From NCBI RefSeq assembly GCF_026810505.1, contig NZ_CP101750.1, forward strand, positions 587,448 to 651,447: 64,000 nt of DNA. Direction: 5' to 3'. Below, piece after piece: positions 44,088 to 52,998 of this stretch. Positions within the stretch are counted from its first letter, which is position 1; each line of letters starts with the position of its first letter. Below the pieces are notes generated by a model that did no database searches, was not told where the DNA came from, and saw only the letters and a list, made by a program, of their open reading frames with translations. A program made the position numbers and the translations under genes. Origin of the DNA: Streptomyces sp. Je 1-369 (lineage in GTDB: Bacteria; Actinomycetota; Actinomycetes; Streptomycetales; Streptomycetaceae).

Positions 44088-47000
44088 TCACCCACCGCCC
44101 CGCTGCCGCACCGTCGAACCCGCCCGTCCCTTCACCACCTCCAGCTGCGCATGCACCCGTCGTCGCAGGTCAGCGACGTGGCTGACGATGCCGACGCTGC
44201 GGTCCCTTTCACGCAGGGAGTCCAGGACGTCCAGGACCTCGTCGAGGGTCTGGTCGTCGAGGGAGCCGAAGCCCTCGTCGATGAAGAGCGTGTCGAGCCG
44301 GACGCCGCCCGCCTCGTCGGTGACGACGTCCGCGAGGCCCAGCGCGAGGGCGAGGGAGGCGAAGAACGTCTCGCCGCCGGAGAGGGTCGCGGTGTCGCGC
44401 TCGCGGCCCGTCCAGGCGTCGACCACGTGGAGACCGAGACCCGAGCGGCCGCGTCCGGTGCGGTCGGCGGAGTGCACGAGGGTGTACCGGCCGGACGACA
44501 TGCGGTGCAGTCGGACGGTCGCCGCCGCGGCCACCTGTTCCAGGCGGGCCGCGAGCACGTACGACTCCAGGCGCATCCTGCGTTCGTTCTCCGCCGACGT
44601 GCCCGCGGCGAGACCGGCCATGCGGGCCACCCGGTCGTACGCGGCCCGCAGCGGCGCCAGCCTGCGCGTCGCCGTGGCCGTGCGCGTGGAGAGCCGGTCG
44701 AGTTCGGCGCAGCGCCGGGCGGCGGCATCCTGTGCGGAGGCCGCGTCGCGGAGGCGTCGGGCGGCGGCCTCCGCGGCGTCACCGGCGGCTTGGAGGTCGG
44801 CGGGCGGCTGCTGCGCGGCGGTGGCCGTGTCGGGTTCGGCGAGGACGGAGCGCACCGCTGCGTCCTCGTTCCGCCAGGCGTCGATGCGGTGCTGGACCTC
44901 GCGGTACCTGGCGTCGTCGAGGAGGGCGGCCGCGGCGGCCGTCGGCGTGTCGAACCCGGCGCGGAAGGCCGCGTCGGCGAGTCGCGCGTCGGCGTCCTTG
45001 AGGCGTTCGGCGGTGTCGTCGGCGGCGCGGACGGCGTCCGCCGCCTCGGTGAGCAGCGTGGCCCGATGTTCCAGCTGGGCGGCGCGGTCGGCCACGCTGC
45101 CGGTGGCGCCCCGCGCGCGGGTCAGCTCGGCGTCGAGGGACTGCTGTTCGCGCTCCAGGGCGTCGCGCAGGGTCGCCCTGGACGCGGTGCGGCGCGCGGC
45201 CTCCTGCTGCTGGGCGAGCCTGCGGTCGTACTCGCGCTCGGCGCGCGCCAGGGCTTCGCGGGCGCCGTGCAACCCGGAAGCCTGGTCCCGGGCCGCGGTG
45301 TAATCGCGCCGCAACGCGTCCACGGATTCGGAGAGTTCGTCGGTTGTGGGGTCCTCGTCCAGGGGCCCACTGGGTGGGGAGTCGTGCGGGTTCGTCGCCG
45401 GGCCGCCCCGCGCTGCGGCCTTCGCCGCGGCCAGGGATTCCCTGACGTCCCCCAGGGCTCGTTCGGCGGCCGACCTGGCTTCGTCCGCGCGGCGGTGGGC
45501 GGCGAGTGCCGCCTCCTCGGCCTGGCGGTCCACGTGTCCTGCGACCTTCCGCGCGGGGGCGGGGTGCTCCGTGGCACCGCACACCGCGCACGGTTCGCCG
45601 TCGCTCAGGTGGGCCGCGAGTTCGGCGGCGATGCCGGTGAGGCGCTGCTCCTTGAGGGCGAGCCAGTGTTCGTGGGCCTCGGTGGCGGACTCGCGGGCGG
45701 CGAGGGCGTGTTCCTGTGCCTCGGCCGCGTCCCGGGCGAGCCGGTCGCGGCGGCGGGCCGCGTCCAGGCGGGCCTCGGCGGGTGCGAGCAGGCCGCCCAG
45801 GCGCTCGGCGCGGGTCGCGGCTTCCTGCGCGGACTCGATGCGCTCATGGAGCGTGGTCCGGGTCGTCTCCCAGCCCTCGAGCCAGCCCGACGCCTCCTGG
45901 AGCAGCTCGTCGTCCGCGCGTTCCTGGCGGTCCAGCGCGGTGCGTTCGGCGGCGATCTCGGCGGTACGGTCCTCGGCGCGCCGGGCCGATGCGAGGCCGC
46001 CCAGTTCCTCGGCGGCCGTGCGCGCGGCGGCGGCGAGGCCCGTCGCCCCGGCCGACGCGAACGTCTCGGGCAGTCGGCCACGCGCGCGTGCCTCGGCTTC
46101 CGCGGCGCGGCGGTGTTCGGCGTCGGCGGTTTCGCGCAGGCCCAGGGCGGGCGCGACCTTCTCGGCCTTGCGGGCCCGTTCGAGGCGCTCTTCCAGGTCG
46201 CGCTGTTCGTCCACGCGCGCGTGGAGCTGCTCGGCGCGTGACTGTGCCTCGGCGAACCGACGTTGCAGTCGGTCGAGTTCGCGTACGTCACCGAGTCGGC
46301 GTTCCGCGTCGGCCTGGGCGGATTCGGCGGCGTCGAGGGCGCAGTGGGCGACGGTGAGGCGTTCCCTGACATCCGCGCGGGCGACGGCCGCCCAGGTGAG
46401 GACCGCGTCCGCGAGGCCCGGGTCGCCGGGCGCGAGGTCGGGCAAAGGAAGTTCGGCTTCCCGGCCCCCGTCGCCCGCCGCCTGCTGCATGCGGTGCGCG
46501 TCGGCGAGGAGGGCCGCGTCGCCCTCCTTGACCTCGGCCTCCGTGGTGCGCCGCTGCTCGGCGAGCCGCTGTTCCACGGCGGCGAACCTTCGGGTGTCGA
46601 AGAGGTTGCCGAGGAGCTTGCCGCGGGCCTCGGCGTCGGCGCGCAGGAACCGGGCGAAGTCCCCTTGGGGCAGGAGTACGACCTGGCAGAACTGTTCCTT
46701 GCTCATACCGAGGAGCTGTTTGATCTCCTCACCGATCTCGTTGTGGGACCGGCTGAGGGCCTTCCATCCGCCGTCCGGGCCCGCCCCGGCGTCGTACTCG
46801 CGCAGCCAGCTCTGCGCCTTCTCCGTGGTGGTGCCCTTGCCGCGCTTCTTGGGGCGCTCCCAGGGAGGCTGTCGGGTGACCTCCAGGCGGCGTCCGGCGA
46901 CGGTCAGTTCGAGGCACACCTCCGTGCGCGTGCCCTGCTGCGCGTGGTCACTGCGCAGCGTCATGCCTTGGCTGCCGCCCTGCCGGGCGCCCGGCACCGA

Positions 47001-47162
47001 GTTGTAGAGCGCGTAGCACACCGCGTCCAGGACGGAGGTCTTGCCCGCGCCGGTCGGGCCGTGCAGGAGGAAGAGGCCTGCGGCGCTGAGGTCGTCGAAG
47101 TCGATGTCCTGGGTGGTGCCGAAGGGCCCGAAGGCGGTGATGCGCAGGCGGTGGAGTCTCAT
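44088..47162 (-). CDS. sbcC: SbcC-type AAA/SMC-like ATPase
   Basis: A 1024-residue partner of SbcD in the SbcCD (Mre11-Rad50-like) nuclease, which opens hairpins and processes DNA ends. Walker A is HGPTGAGKTS near residues 33-42; two long coiled coils flank a zinc-hook CxxC (EPCAVCG, about residue 523); the ABC signature is TLSGGETFFASLALA and Walker B is LFIDEGFGSLD near the C-terminus. The ATG overlaps the sbcD stop by four bases (ATGA), so the genes are coupled. Confidence 0.95.
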   Translation of the reverse strand: MRLHRLRITAFGPFGTTQDIDFDDLSAAGLFLLHGPTGAGKTSVLDAVCYALYNSVPGARQGGSQGMTLRSDHAQQGTRTEVCLELTVAGRRLEVTRQPPWERPKKRGKGTTTEKAQSWLREYDAGAGPDGGWKALSRSHNEIGEEIKQLLGMSKEQFCQVVLLPQGDFARFLRADAEARGKLLGNLFDTRRFAAVEQRLAEQRRTTEAEVKEGDAALLADAHRMQQAAGDGGREAELPLPDLAPGDPGLADAVLTWAAVARADVRERLTVAHCALDAAESAQADAERRLGDVRELDRLQRRFAEAQSRAEQLHARVDEQRDLEERLERARKAEKVAPALGLRETADAEHRRAAEAEARARGRLPETFASAGATGLAAAARTAAEELGGLASARRAEDRTAEIAAERTALDRQERADDELLQEASGWLEGWETTRTTLHERIESAQEAATRAERLGGLLAPAEARLDAARRRDRLARDAAEAQEHALAARESATEAHEHWLALKEQRLTGIAAELAAHLSDGEPCAVCGATEHPAPARKVAGHVDRQAEEAALAAHRRADEARSAAERALGDVRESLAAAKAAARGGPATNPHDSPPSGPLDEDPTTDELSESVDALRRDYTAARDQASGLHGAREALARAEREYDRRLAQQQEAARRTASRATLRDALEREQQSLDAELTRARGATGSVADRAAQLEHRATLLTEAADAVRAADDTAERLKDADARLADAAFRAGFDTPTAAAAALLDDARYREVQHRIDAWRNEDAAVRSVLAEPDTATAAQQPPADLQAAGDAAEAAARRLRDAASAQDAAARRCAELDRLSTRTATATRRLAPLRAAYDRVARMAGLAAGTSAENERRMRLESYVLAARLEQVAAAATVRLHRMSSGRYTLVHSADRTGRGRSGLGLHVVDAWTGRERDTATLSGGETFFASLALALGLADVVTDEAGGVRLDTLFIDEGFGSLDDQTLDEVLDVLDSLRERDRSVGIVSHVADLRRRVHAQLEVVKGRAGSTVRQRGGG

Positions 47163-48322
47163 CGGGCGACCTCGCGCAGCGTGGCGTCGGTGCGGACCGC
47201 GTCGAACGCCGAACGCAGCACTTCCTGTTCCTGCTCGTCGGGCCCGGCGCCGCGCACGTGGGTCACGAAGTCCTCGGCGATCTGCTGGTCGCTGCGGTCC
47301 CGGAGCCGCTGGGCGTACGAGACGTCCGGGTCGTCCGGGGCCCGGTCGGGTGCGAAGACGAGGCTGAGGGTGTGCGGGAAGCGCTCGCAGAGCCTGGCCA
47401 TCGGGTCGTCGGGGCGCACCGCGTCGGTGAGGATGGCCTCGACCCACGCGTCCTCGTGGCGGGCGAGGTCCGGGTCGTCGAGCAGCTCGTCGAGGGTGCC
47501 CCGGATGCGGGCGAGCGCGCGCGGCACCGGGCAGTCGACGCGCTCGGCCTCGATGTGCCCGTCGGGTCCCAGGTCGACGAGCCACATGCTTTTGCGGTGG
47601 TCGGCCTCGGAGAACGAGTACGGCAGGGGTGAGCCCGAGTAGCGCACGCGCTCGCCGACGGTCTGGCTGCCGTGCAGGTGGCCCAGGGCCGCGTAGTCCA
47701 CGCCCTCGAAGACTCCCGCGGGCACGGCAGCCACGCCACCGACGGTGATGTCCCGCTCACTGTCGCTGACCTGGCCACCGCTGACGAAGGCGTGGGCGAG
47801 GACGACGGAGCGGGTGCCGGGCGCGCGGCCCGCGAGGTCGGCCCGCACGCGGTCCATGGCGGCGCCGATGACCGCCTCGTGTCCGGCCTTGTCCACCGCG
47901 AACTCGTCCTTCACCAGGGCCGGTTCGAGGTAGGGCAGGCCGTAGAACGCGACGCCTCCGTGGGAGTCGGTGAGGATCACCGGCTCCGCGCAGGCGGCCG
48001 GGTCGGTACGCAGATGGATGCCCGCGCGGTCGATGAGGCCCGCGCCCACGCCGAGGCGGCGCGCCGAGTCGTGGTTCCCGGAGATCATGACCGTGGGCAC
48101 ACCGAGGTCGGCGAGCCGGTGCAGGGCGTCGTCGAAGAGCTCGACGGCCGCGAGTGGGGGCACCGCTCTGTCGTACACGTCCCCGGCCACCACGACGGCG
48201 TCCACGTCGCGCTCGCGCACGGTCGCCAACAGGTGGCCGATGAACGCGGCCTGGGCGTCGAGCATGTTCACGCGGTGGAACGAGCGGCCCAGGTGCCAGT
48301 CGGACGTGTGCAGAATTCTCAA
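47159..48322 (-). CDS. sbcD: SbcD-type exonuclease subunit
   Basis: A 387-residue Mre11-like metallophosphoesterase. The phosphoesterase motifs are in order: TSDWHLGRSF, VAGDVYDRAV, ISGNHDS, LAHAFVSGG and LGHLHGSQ, giving the two-metal site. It acts with SbcC as an ATP-dependent double-strand and single-strand endonuclease. The start is a TTG with GGAGCGG about six bases upstream. A decayed integrase gene ends 29 bases upstream, so the boundary of an inserted element lies in or near the sbcD promoter. Confidence 0.95.
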   Translation of the reverse strand: MRILHTSDWHLGRSFHRVNMLDAQAAFIGHLLATVRERDVDAVVVAGDVYDRAVPPLAAVELFDDALHRLADLGVPTVMISGNHDSARRLGVGAGLIDRAGIHLRTDPAACAEPVILTDSHGGVAFYGLPYLEPALVKDEFAVDKAGHEAVIGAAMDRVRADLAGRAPGTRSVVLAHAFVSGGQVSDSERDITVGGVAAVPAGVFEGVDYAALGHLHGSQTVGERVRYSGSPLPYSFSEADHRKSMWLVDLGPDGHIEAERVDCPVPRALARIRGTLDELLDDPDLARHEDAWVEAILTDAVRPDDPMARLCERFPHTLSLVFAPDRAPDDPDVSYAQRLRDRSDQQIAEDFVTHVRGAGPDEQEQEVLRSAFDAVRTDATLREVAR

Positions 48323-48350
48323 GATGCCGCTCCGACCTGCATGTTTCTCC

Positions 48351-49398
48351 CTACTTCGCCCGCGTAGTCAGCACGGAACCAGCACGGTCCCCGTTGTCAG
48401 CACCAACCACGCTAGCGCCCGTCAACACCTGGTCCATCACGGATCTCAGCCTCCCACCGGCATCCGGGGTCAAATGTCCGTAGATGTCCGCTGTGATTTG
48501 GATGATGGAGTGGCCAAGTCACCCAGATACTTCGAGCAGCGAGACGCCGTCGGCGATGGCCCTGCTGGCAAAGAAGTGGCGCAGCGTGTGCGCGGTCCAC
48601 GGCTCGTCGCCGTACCCCGCCTTCCTGACTGCCGCCTTGAATTCTGTCCGCTAGTTCGAGTCGAGCGCTCCCCCGCCGTGGTGTGCGTGCACGAGATAAC
48701 CGTCACGACCGACGCCATGCAGTGCTACATGGCGATCGACCGCCGACATGACGGAGGCAGGCACCGGGACATCGCGCCACTCTCCCTCCTCGCGAGACGT
48801 GAGTGGCGCCAATTCAGCCTTGCACCCGTCAGCGCGCTCTACTCGCACGAACTGGCGGCGCAACCGCATATTCCCGGACTCGAAGTCCGCGTCACGGACG
48901 GCCAGAACTTCCCCAATTCGCAAACCACATCCCGCCATGAGCCATATCGAAATGGCCCAACCGGGCCGGATTCCATCGACAATAGCCCTTACAGCCTTTC
49001 CATCAGGCAACGATCTCCCGTCAAGCCGTTTTGCCTTTATCCGAGGCACAGCAACTAGCGCGACTGGAGACTCAGGGACCCTCTTCTCTGCCACAGCAGA
49101 CCGAAAGAGAGCTCGAAGCGGAATCATTAGCGTGTGATACACGGTTCGACGCGACAGCCCTTCCTCGATCCACGCCCTGAGCAGCACCTCGATATCCCGG
49201 GAAGTGACACTCGCCAGGGGCTTTCCCCCGAGGTGCGGCCCCAGAGGCAGCTTGATGAAGCGCACATAATTTGCTCGAGTTGTATCCTTCGCCGCTCGCC
49301 GCGACCACGCCCAGGTTTCGAAAGGCGGTTGCGGCTTTGCTTCGCCTCCCGGCCTGAGCGGTGTCCAGTCCCGGAACTCACCTCGCCTCCGCCCTGCC
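48351..49398 (-). pseudogene. tyrosine integrase remnant with two in-frame stop codons
   Basis: One continuous minus-strand frame reads as a phage-type tyrosine recombinase. It has a SAM-like core-binding domain (TTRANYVRFIKLPLGPHLG), then the catalytic domain with the first Arg in AGCGLRIGEVLAVRD, HTLRHFFAS (HxxR), and LGHSIIQITADIYGHL with the nucleophile Tyr. Two stops interrupt it: TAG at about 48652, between LDSN and RTEF, and TGA at about 48524, where family members have Trp before LGHS. The N-terminal ~50-60 residues and a start codon are also missing. The longest intact piece is 48651-49265. It lies between sbcD and the methyltransferase and marks an old integration event. Confidence 0.85.
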
Positions 49399-49401
49399 CC
49401 A

Positions 49402-50244
49402 TTACCTCGGAGCCGCGCGAAAGTGCAGGTTGGTGATGAGGGGCCGGTTACTCCGGAGGAGAGGTAGCGACGCGGCCCGGGAGACCACGTGGCCCGTGAG
49501 GCCTCGCCCGGCAGGGAGGGGAATGTCCCGGATCTCAGTGATGGCTGGATGGATGGCCTGAAGCGTCCGGTGTCCGTCAGGGCCCATTCCCCAGGGCATC
49601 GGGGGCAGGCGGTAGCCTCCTGGCCCCTTCCCGCCGGTCCGGCATCGCGCGCTGAATCGGTGCGAGACGGTGTCGAAGACCATGCTGCCGCCGGGGAATG
49701 TTTCCGCGCAGGCGGCGATCAGTTTGTGTACCCGTGCGGCTTCGAGGTACATGAACAGCCCCTGGGCGGTGACCAGTACGCCGCGTGAGGGGTCCACGAG
49801 CTCCATCCAGCGGCTGTCGGGGTCGCGGCTGATGTCGCAGGGGATGTGGCGCTGTCGCCTGCCGCGCGGGAGGACGAGTGTGCGTAGCTCGAGTGGGTCG
49901 GCCAAGTCAACGGAAACCCACTGCACTTGACCGTTGTCCACCCGCCAGAACGTCGTCTCCAAACCCTCACCCAGTGCGATCACGGTGCCTTCGGGGTGTT
50001 CGGAGAGGAAGGCGCGCACCACCCTGTCGAACGCGAGGGCGCGCAGCGCGAGGGTCTGGGCCACCCAAGGTTTGGCGCGGCCGAGTCGTTGGCGGAAGGG
50101 GAAGTTCACCTGCGCCACCAGTCGGACTGCTTGCGGGTCCGGGAGCACGGTGTCTTTCCGGGCCGCCTCGGCTGCACGGTGATGCAGAGTCCATAGCGTG
50201 GTTTCTGCGACTCCCGTGAGATCCGTTGTGGTAGGGGACTGCAC
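49402..50244 (-). CDS. class I SAM-dependent O-methyltransferase (LCMT/PPM-type)
   Basis: A 280-residue member of the leucine-carboxyl-methyltransferase-like (Tcmp-type) family: VIALGEGLETTFWRVD as SAM motif I, VSVDLADPLELR, and GVLVTAQGLFMYLE. Such enzymes methylate carboxyls or hydroxyls of small metabolites, and the substrate is unknown. GTG 50244 has AAGAGG six bases upstream; the longer frame to 50283 is less supported. Its stop abuts the integrase remnant. It is transcribed away from vanR. Confidence 0.85.
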   Translation of the reverse strand: MQSPTTTDLTGVAETTLWTLHHRAAEAARKDTVLPDPQAVRLVAQVNFPFRQRLGRAKPWVAQTLALRALAFDRVVRAFLSEHPEGTVIALGEGLETTFWRVDNGQVQWVSVDLADPLELRTLVLPRGRRQRHIPCDISRDPDSRWMELVDPSRGVLVTAQGLFMYLEAARVHKLIAACAETFPGGSMVFDTVSHRFSARCRTGGKGPGGYRLPPMPWGMGPDGHRTLQAIHPAITEIRDIPLPAGRGLTGHVVSRAASLPLLRSNRPLITNLHFRAAPR

Positions 50245-50681
50245 AGTGCGCCTCTTTTCGGGTCTGGACGGCGACGCCCACACGACTTCGCCAGTTCAGC
50301 TTTCTGCTCAACGGCCCGCTTCCCGTTTTGGTCACCGTCTCGAGACTCCCTCGCGCCGTGGCGCATGGGCGAGATCGCGGCTGTGCACAGATGGGCTGTC
50401 GTCGCCCGTGACGTCGTGTCCAGGCGGTCGTGTCCAGGCGGGTGAGGCGGCGGCGGGCGACCCGGGCACGGGTCCGGCACACGGCGAGGGAGCCCGTCGG
50501 TGTGGCCTGCTGTGTTCCCTCGCCGTCCGTACCAACGGCCCCCTCAAGGGTGACGTTGATCGAAGGCTCGTCGATGGACGGAACGTGGTGTTCATGCGGG
50601 TCACAGCCCCGAACGCCTTCCCGGGATGCTCGTTGGAGGCGGTCGCGATGCACTGATGGACGGTGGCACGGTGTTGTCGGC
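50245..50681. other. 437-bp region between methyltransferase and vanR, possible decayed gene
   Basis: No gene is supported. On the minus strand the VanR box at 50682-50703 is followed after exactly 32 bases by ATC, where the other VanR-controlled genes have ATG. Frames downstream are open for about 320 bases but without recognisable motifs. It may be the ghost of a divergent VanR-controlled gene. Confidence 0.4.
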
Positions 50682-50739
50682 GCGTATGCCGTTTTTGATA
50701 CGCGGACGATATGTGCCCGCTCGTAACATCGAGAGTATG
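50682..50739 (+). promoter_or_regulatory. VanR box and leaderless promoter of vanRS
   Basis: The palindrome GCGTAT-N10-ATACGC (50682-50703) is followed after 20 bases by TAACAT (50724-50729) and after seven more by the vanR ATG (50737). The box is centred about 44 bases upstream of the ATG, the place of a class II activator. Its asymmetric flanks are inverted relative to the other three boxes. Confidence 0.75.
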
Positions 50740-51432
50740 CGTGTGCTGATCGTCGAGGACGAGCCCTATATGGCGGAAGCCATCCGTGATGGCCTGCGCC
50801 TGGAAGCGATCGCGGCCGACCTCGCGGGCGACGGCGACATCGCCCTGGAAATGCTGAGCATCAACAGATACGACATCGCCGTCCTCGACCGCGATATCCC
50901 CGGCCCTTCTGGTGACGAGATCGCGAAACGCATCGTCGCCTCGGGCAGCGGCATGCCGATCCTCATGCTGACCGCGGCCGACCGCCTCGACGACAAGGCA
51001 TCCGGCTTCGAACTCGGCGCCGACGACTACCTCACGAAACCGTTCGAACTGCAGGAACTCGTCCTCAGGCTCCGGGCGCTCGACCGCAGGCGTGCCCACA
51101 GCCGGCCTCCGGTTCGTGAGATTGCAGGGCTGCGGCTGGATCCGTTCCGACGCGAGGTCTACCGGGACGGCCGCTACGTCGCGCTGACGCGCAAGCAGTT
51201 CGCCGTACTGGAGGTCCTCATCGCCGCCGAGGGCGGTGTCGTCAGCGCCGAGGAACTTCTGGAGCGCGCGTGGGATGAGAACGCCGATCCGTTCACCAAT
51301 GCTGTTCGAATCACCGTCTCAGCACTGCGCAAGCGTCTCGGTGAGCCGTGGATCATCGCCACGGTCTCCGGCGTCGGCTATCGAATCGATGCACAGCCGC
51401 AGGCCGGAGACGGGGGAGAGAACCATGGATAG
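50737..51432 (+). CDS. vanR: VanR-type response regulator
   Basis: A 231-residue OmpR/PhoB-type regulator. The receiver has the acidic pair Asp8-Glu9, phosphoacceptor Asp51 (VLDRDIPG), Thr in MLTAAD and Lys in DYLTKPFE. The winged-helix output domain has LTRKQFAVLEVLIAAEGGVVSAEELLERAWDENADPFTNAVRITVSALRKRLG. With VanS it switches on the D-Lac resistance genes when glycopeptide is present. The ATG 50737 is probably leaderless, and vanS overlaps its end by eight bases. The identification as VanR rests on the motifs and on the adjacent vanS and vanHAX. Confidence 0.93.
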   Translation: MRVLIVEDEPYMAEAIRDGLRLEAIAADLAGDGDIALEMLSINRYDIAVLDRDIPGPSGDEIAKRIVASGSGMPILMLTAADRLDDKASGFELGADDYLTKPFELQELVLRLRALDRRRAHSRPPVREIAGLRLDPFRREVYRDGRYVALTRKQFAVLEVLIAAEGGVVSAEELLERAWDENADPFTNAVRITVSALRKRLGEPWIIATVSGVGYRIDAQPQAGDGGENHG

Positions 51433-52516
51433 AGCGCCTGGATTGAGTGTCCGCCTCAAGCTCACCCTCAGCTACGCCGGATTCCTCATGCTCGCCGGTG
51501 CCTTGGCGCTCGCCGCCGCAGGAGTGTTCCTCCTGCAACAGGGGTGGTTGCAAACCAACGAAGAGGGGGCATGGAAAAGCAACCCGGTCATCGACTTCGT
51601 GCGGGGTTTCGCGCCAACGGCAGCCGCAGTAATGGTGTTCCTCCTCGTGTTCGGCCTCCTGGGAGGATGGATCCTCGCCGGTCGTATGCTCGCCCCCCTG
51701 GCTCGCATCACCAACGCCACCCGCACGGCCGCTACGGGATCGCTCTCGCACCGTATTCAGATGCCGGGCCGCCAGGACGAGTTCCGCGAACTTGCCGACG
51801 CCTTCGACGCGATGCTCGCACGGCTTGAAGCACACGTCGCCGAGCAGCAGAGATTCGCGGCAAACGCCTCGCACGAACTACGCACCCCGCTGGCCATCTC
51901 GAAATCACTTCTCGACGTGGCCCGCACCGATCCATCACACGACACCGGCGAAGTCCTCGACCGCCTCCAAACTGTCAATACCCGAGCGATCGACCTCACT
52001 GAAGCGTTGCTCTTGCTCAGCCGAGCCGACCAGCGATCCTTCACCCGCGAACAGGTCGACCTGTCCCTGATGGCGGAAGAAGCCACCGAAACGCTGCTCC
52101 CCCTCGCGGAAAAGAACGGCGTCACGATCGAGACCCGCGGCGACATCACCCCCGCGAGCGGATCGCCGACGCTCCTGCTGCAACTGACCATGAACCTCGT
52201 GCACAACGCGATCGTCCACAATCTGTCTGAACAGGGCAGGGTGTGGGTCACTACCGGCGTCCACTCCGGCACCGTGATGCTCACGGTCGAAAACACCGGC
52301 GAGAATCTGCCTCCACACCTGGTCTCGACGCTCACCGAACCATTCCAGCGGGGCACTGAGCGCATCCACGCCAGCCAGACGGGCGTCGGCCTCGGCTTGG
52401 CCATCGTCACAACCATCACTCGCGCACACGACGGCACCCTCACCCTCATCCCGCGCGACACCGGCGGCCTTCGCATCACGGTGGAACTGCCCGCACACAC
52501 GCCCCCGCGGTCGTGA
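51425..52516 (+). CDS. vanS: VanS-type sensor histidine kinase
   Basis: A 363-residue membrane kinase. Two membrane segments (~13-38 and ~63-86) enclose a short external loop of about 25 residues (QQGWLQTNEEGAW region), as in the actinomycete VanS sensors that bind glycopeptide directly. A HAMP linker, HisKA (ASHELRTPL, His150), N-box NLVHNAIVHN, and G-boxes VENTGENLPP and GVGLGLAIV follow. The start overlaps the vanR stop by eight bases (ATGGATAG). The C-terminus abuts a decayed gene on the other strand. Confidence 0.93.
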   Translation: MDRAPGLSVRLKLTLSYAGFLMLAGALALAAAGVFLLQQGWLQTNEEGAWKSNPVIDFVRGFAPTAAAVMVFLLVFGLLGGWILAGRMLAPLARITNATRTAATGSLSHRIQMPGRQDEFRELADAFDAMLARLEAHVAEQQRFAANASHELRTPLAISKSLLDVARTDPSHDTGEVLDRLQTVNTRAIDLTEALLLLSRADQRSFTREQVDLSLMAEEATETLLPLAEKNGVTIETRGDITPASGSPTLLLQLTMNLVHNAIVHNLSEQGRVWVTTGVHSGTVMLTVENTGENLPPHLVSTLTEPFQRGTERIHASQTGVGLGLAIVTTITRAHDGTLTLIPRDTGGLRITVELPAHTPPRS

Positions 52517-52519
52517 TAC

Positions 52520-52862
52520 GCGTGCTGCGCGGCATCGTGAGCAATTTTGGGCGCCACGTCCTCGGCGCGCTCGAGCACCAAGTGTGCCTCAAGGGCGACG
52601 GACACCGAGTCCACCCAGGCGTCGGCTGCCCGCTCCAGTGACCACAGGGCGCCGGCCAGGGCCACGTCGTTGTAGAAGCGGGCCCGGCCCAGCAGATCCT
52701 GGTCGAAGCCGGGCAACGAGCGCGATCCCGAGAGGCGTGCTCCGGCCAATCGCTCGGCCAGTTGCGCAGGCTGTCCGGGCCGTGGCTGGTGGCCAACAGG
52801 ATCACGGGCATGCCGAAGTACAGGATGCTCTGCCGGATCGCACGGTGGGTTTCGTCCGTCAT
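52520..52862 (-). pseudogene. frameshifted gene remnant between vanS and vanH
   Basis: On the minus strand a start MTDETHRAIRQSILYFGMP at 52862 runs to about 52750. The sequence then continues sensibly only in another frame (SRSLPGFDQDLLGRARFYN, then LWSLERAADAWVDSVSVALEAHLVLERA) and is cut off at the vanS 3' end. No family is recognised. The second half is helical with good coding character, so this is a real gene broken by a frameshift and truncated. Confidence 0.6.
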
Positions 52863-52941
52863 AGGCCAGAACGCCACCGGCTGGTGGCCTGCTCGGCGAA
52901 CACCGCGCGGGCAGGCAAAGCGGGCCGACAACGTATCGGCA

Positions 52942-52998
52942 GCGTATCGAAAACTGCATACGCGTCGGCAACACCCCGTTTCCTTTAATGGAGGCATG
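52942..52998 (+). promoter_or_regulatory. VanR box and promoter of vanHAX
   Basis: GCGTAT-N10-ATACGC at 52942-52963, preceded by a second half-site CGTATCG (52932-52938) in 11-bp phase. TTTAAT (52984-52989) lies exactly 20 bases after the box, then six bases (GGAGGC) and the vanH ATG (52996). The GGAGG is only one base from the ATG, too close for a normal ribosome site, so a leaderless start is possible. Confidence 0.75.

Noticed and set aside
44151..46241. 696-codon plus-strand frame opposite sbcC
   Set aside because: Antisense shadow without motifs; the SbcC frame has Walker A, zinc hook, signature and Walker B.
48323..49400. A tRNA attachment site next to the integrase remnant
   Set aside because: No cloverleaf or tRNA 3' end could be found around the integrase fossil, so no att site is claimed.
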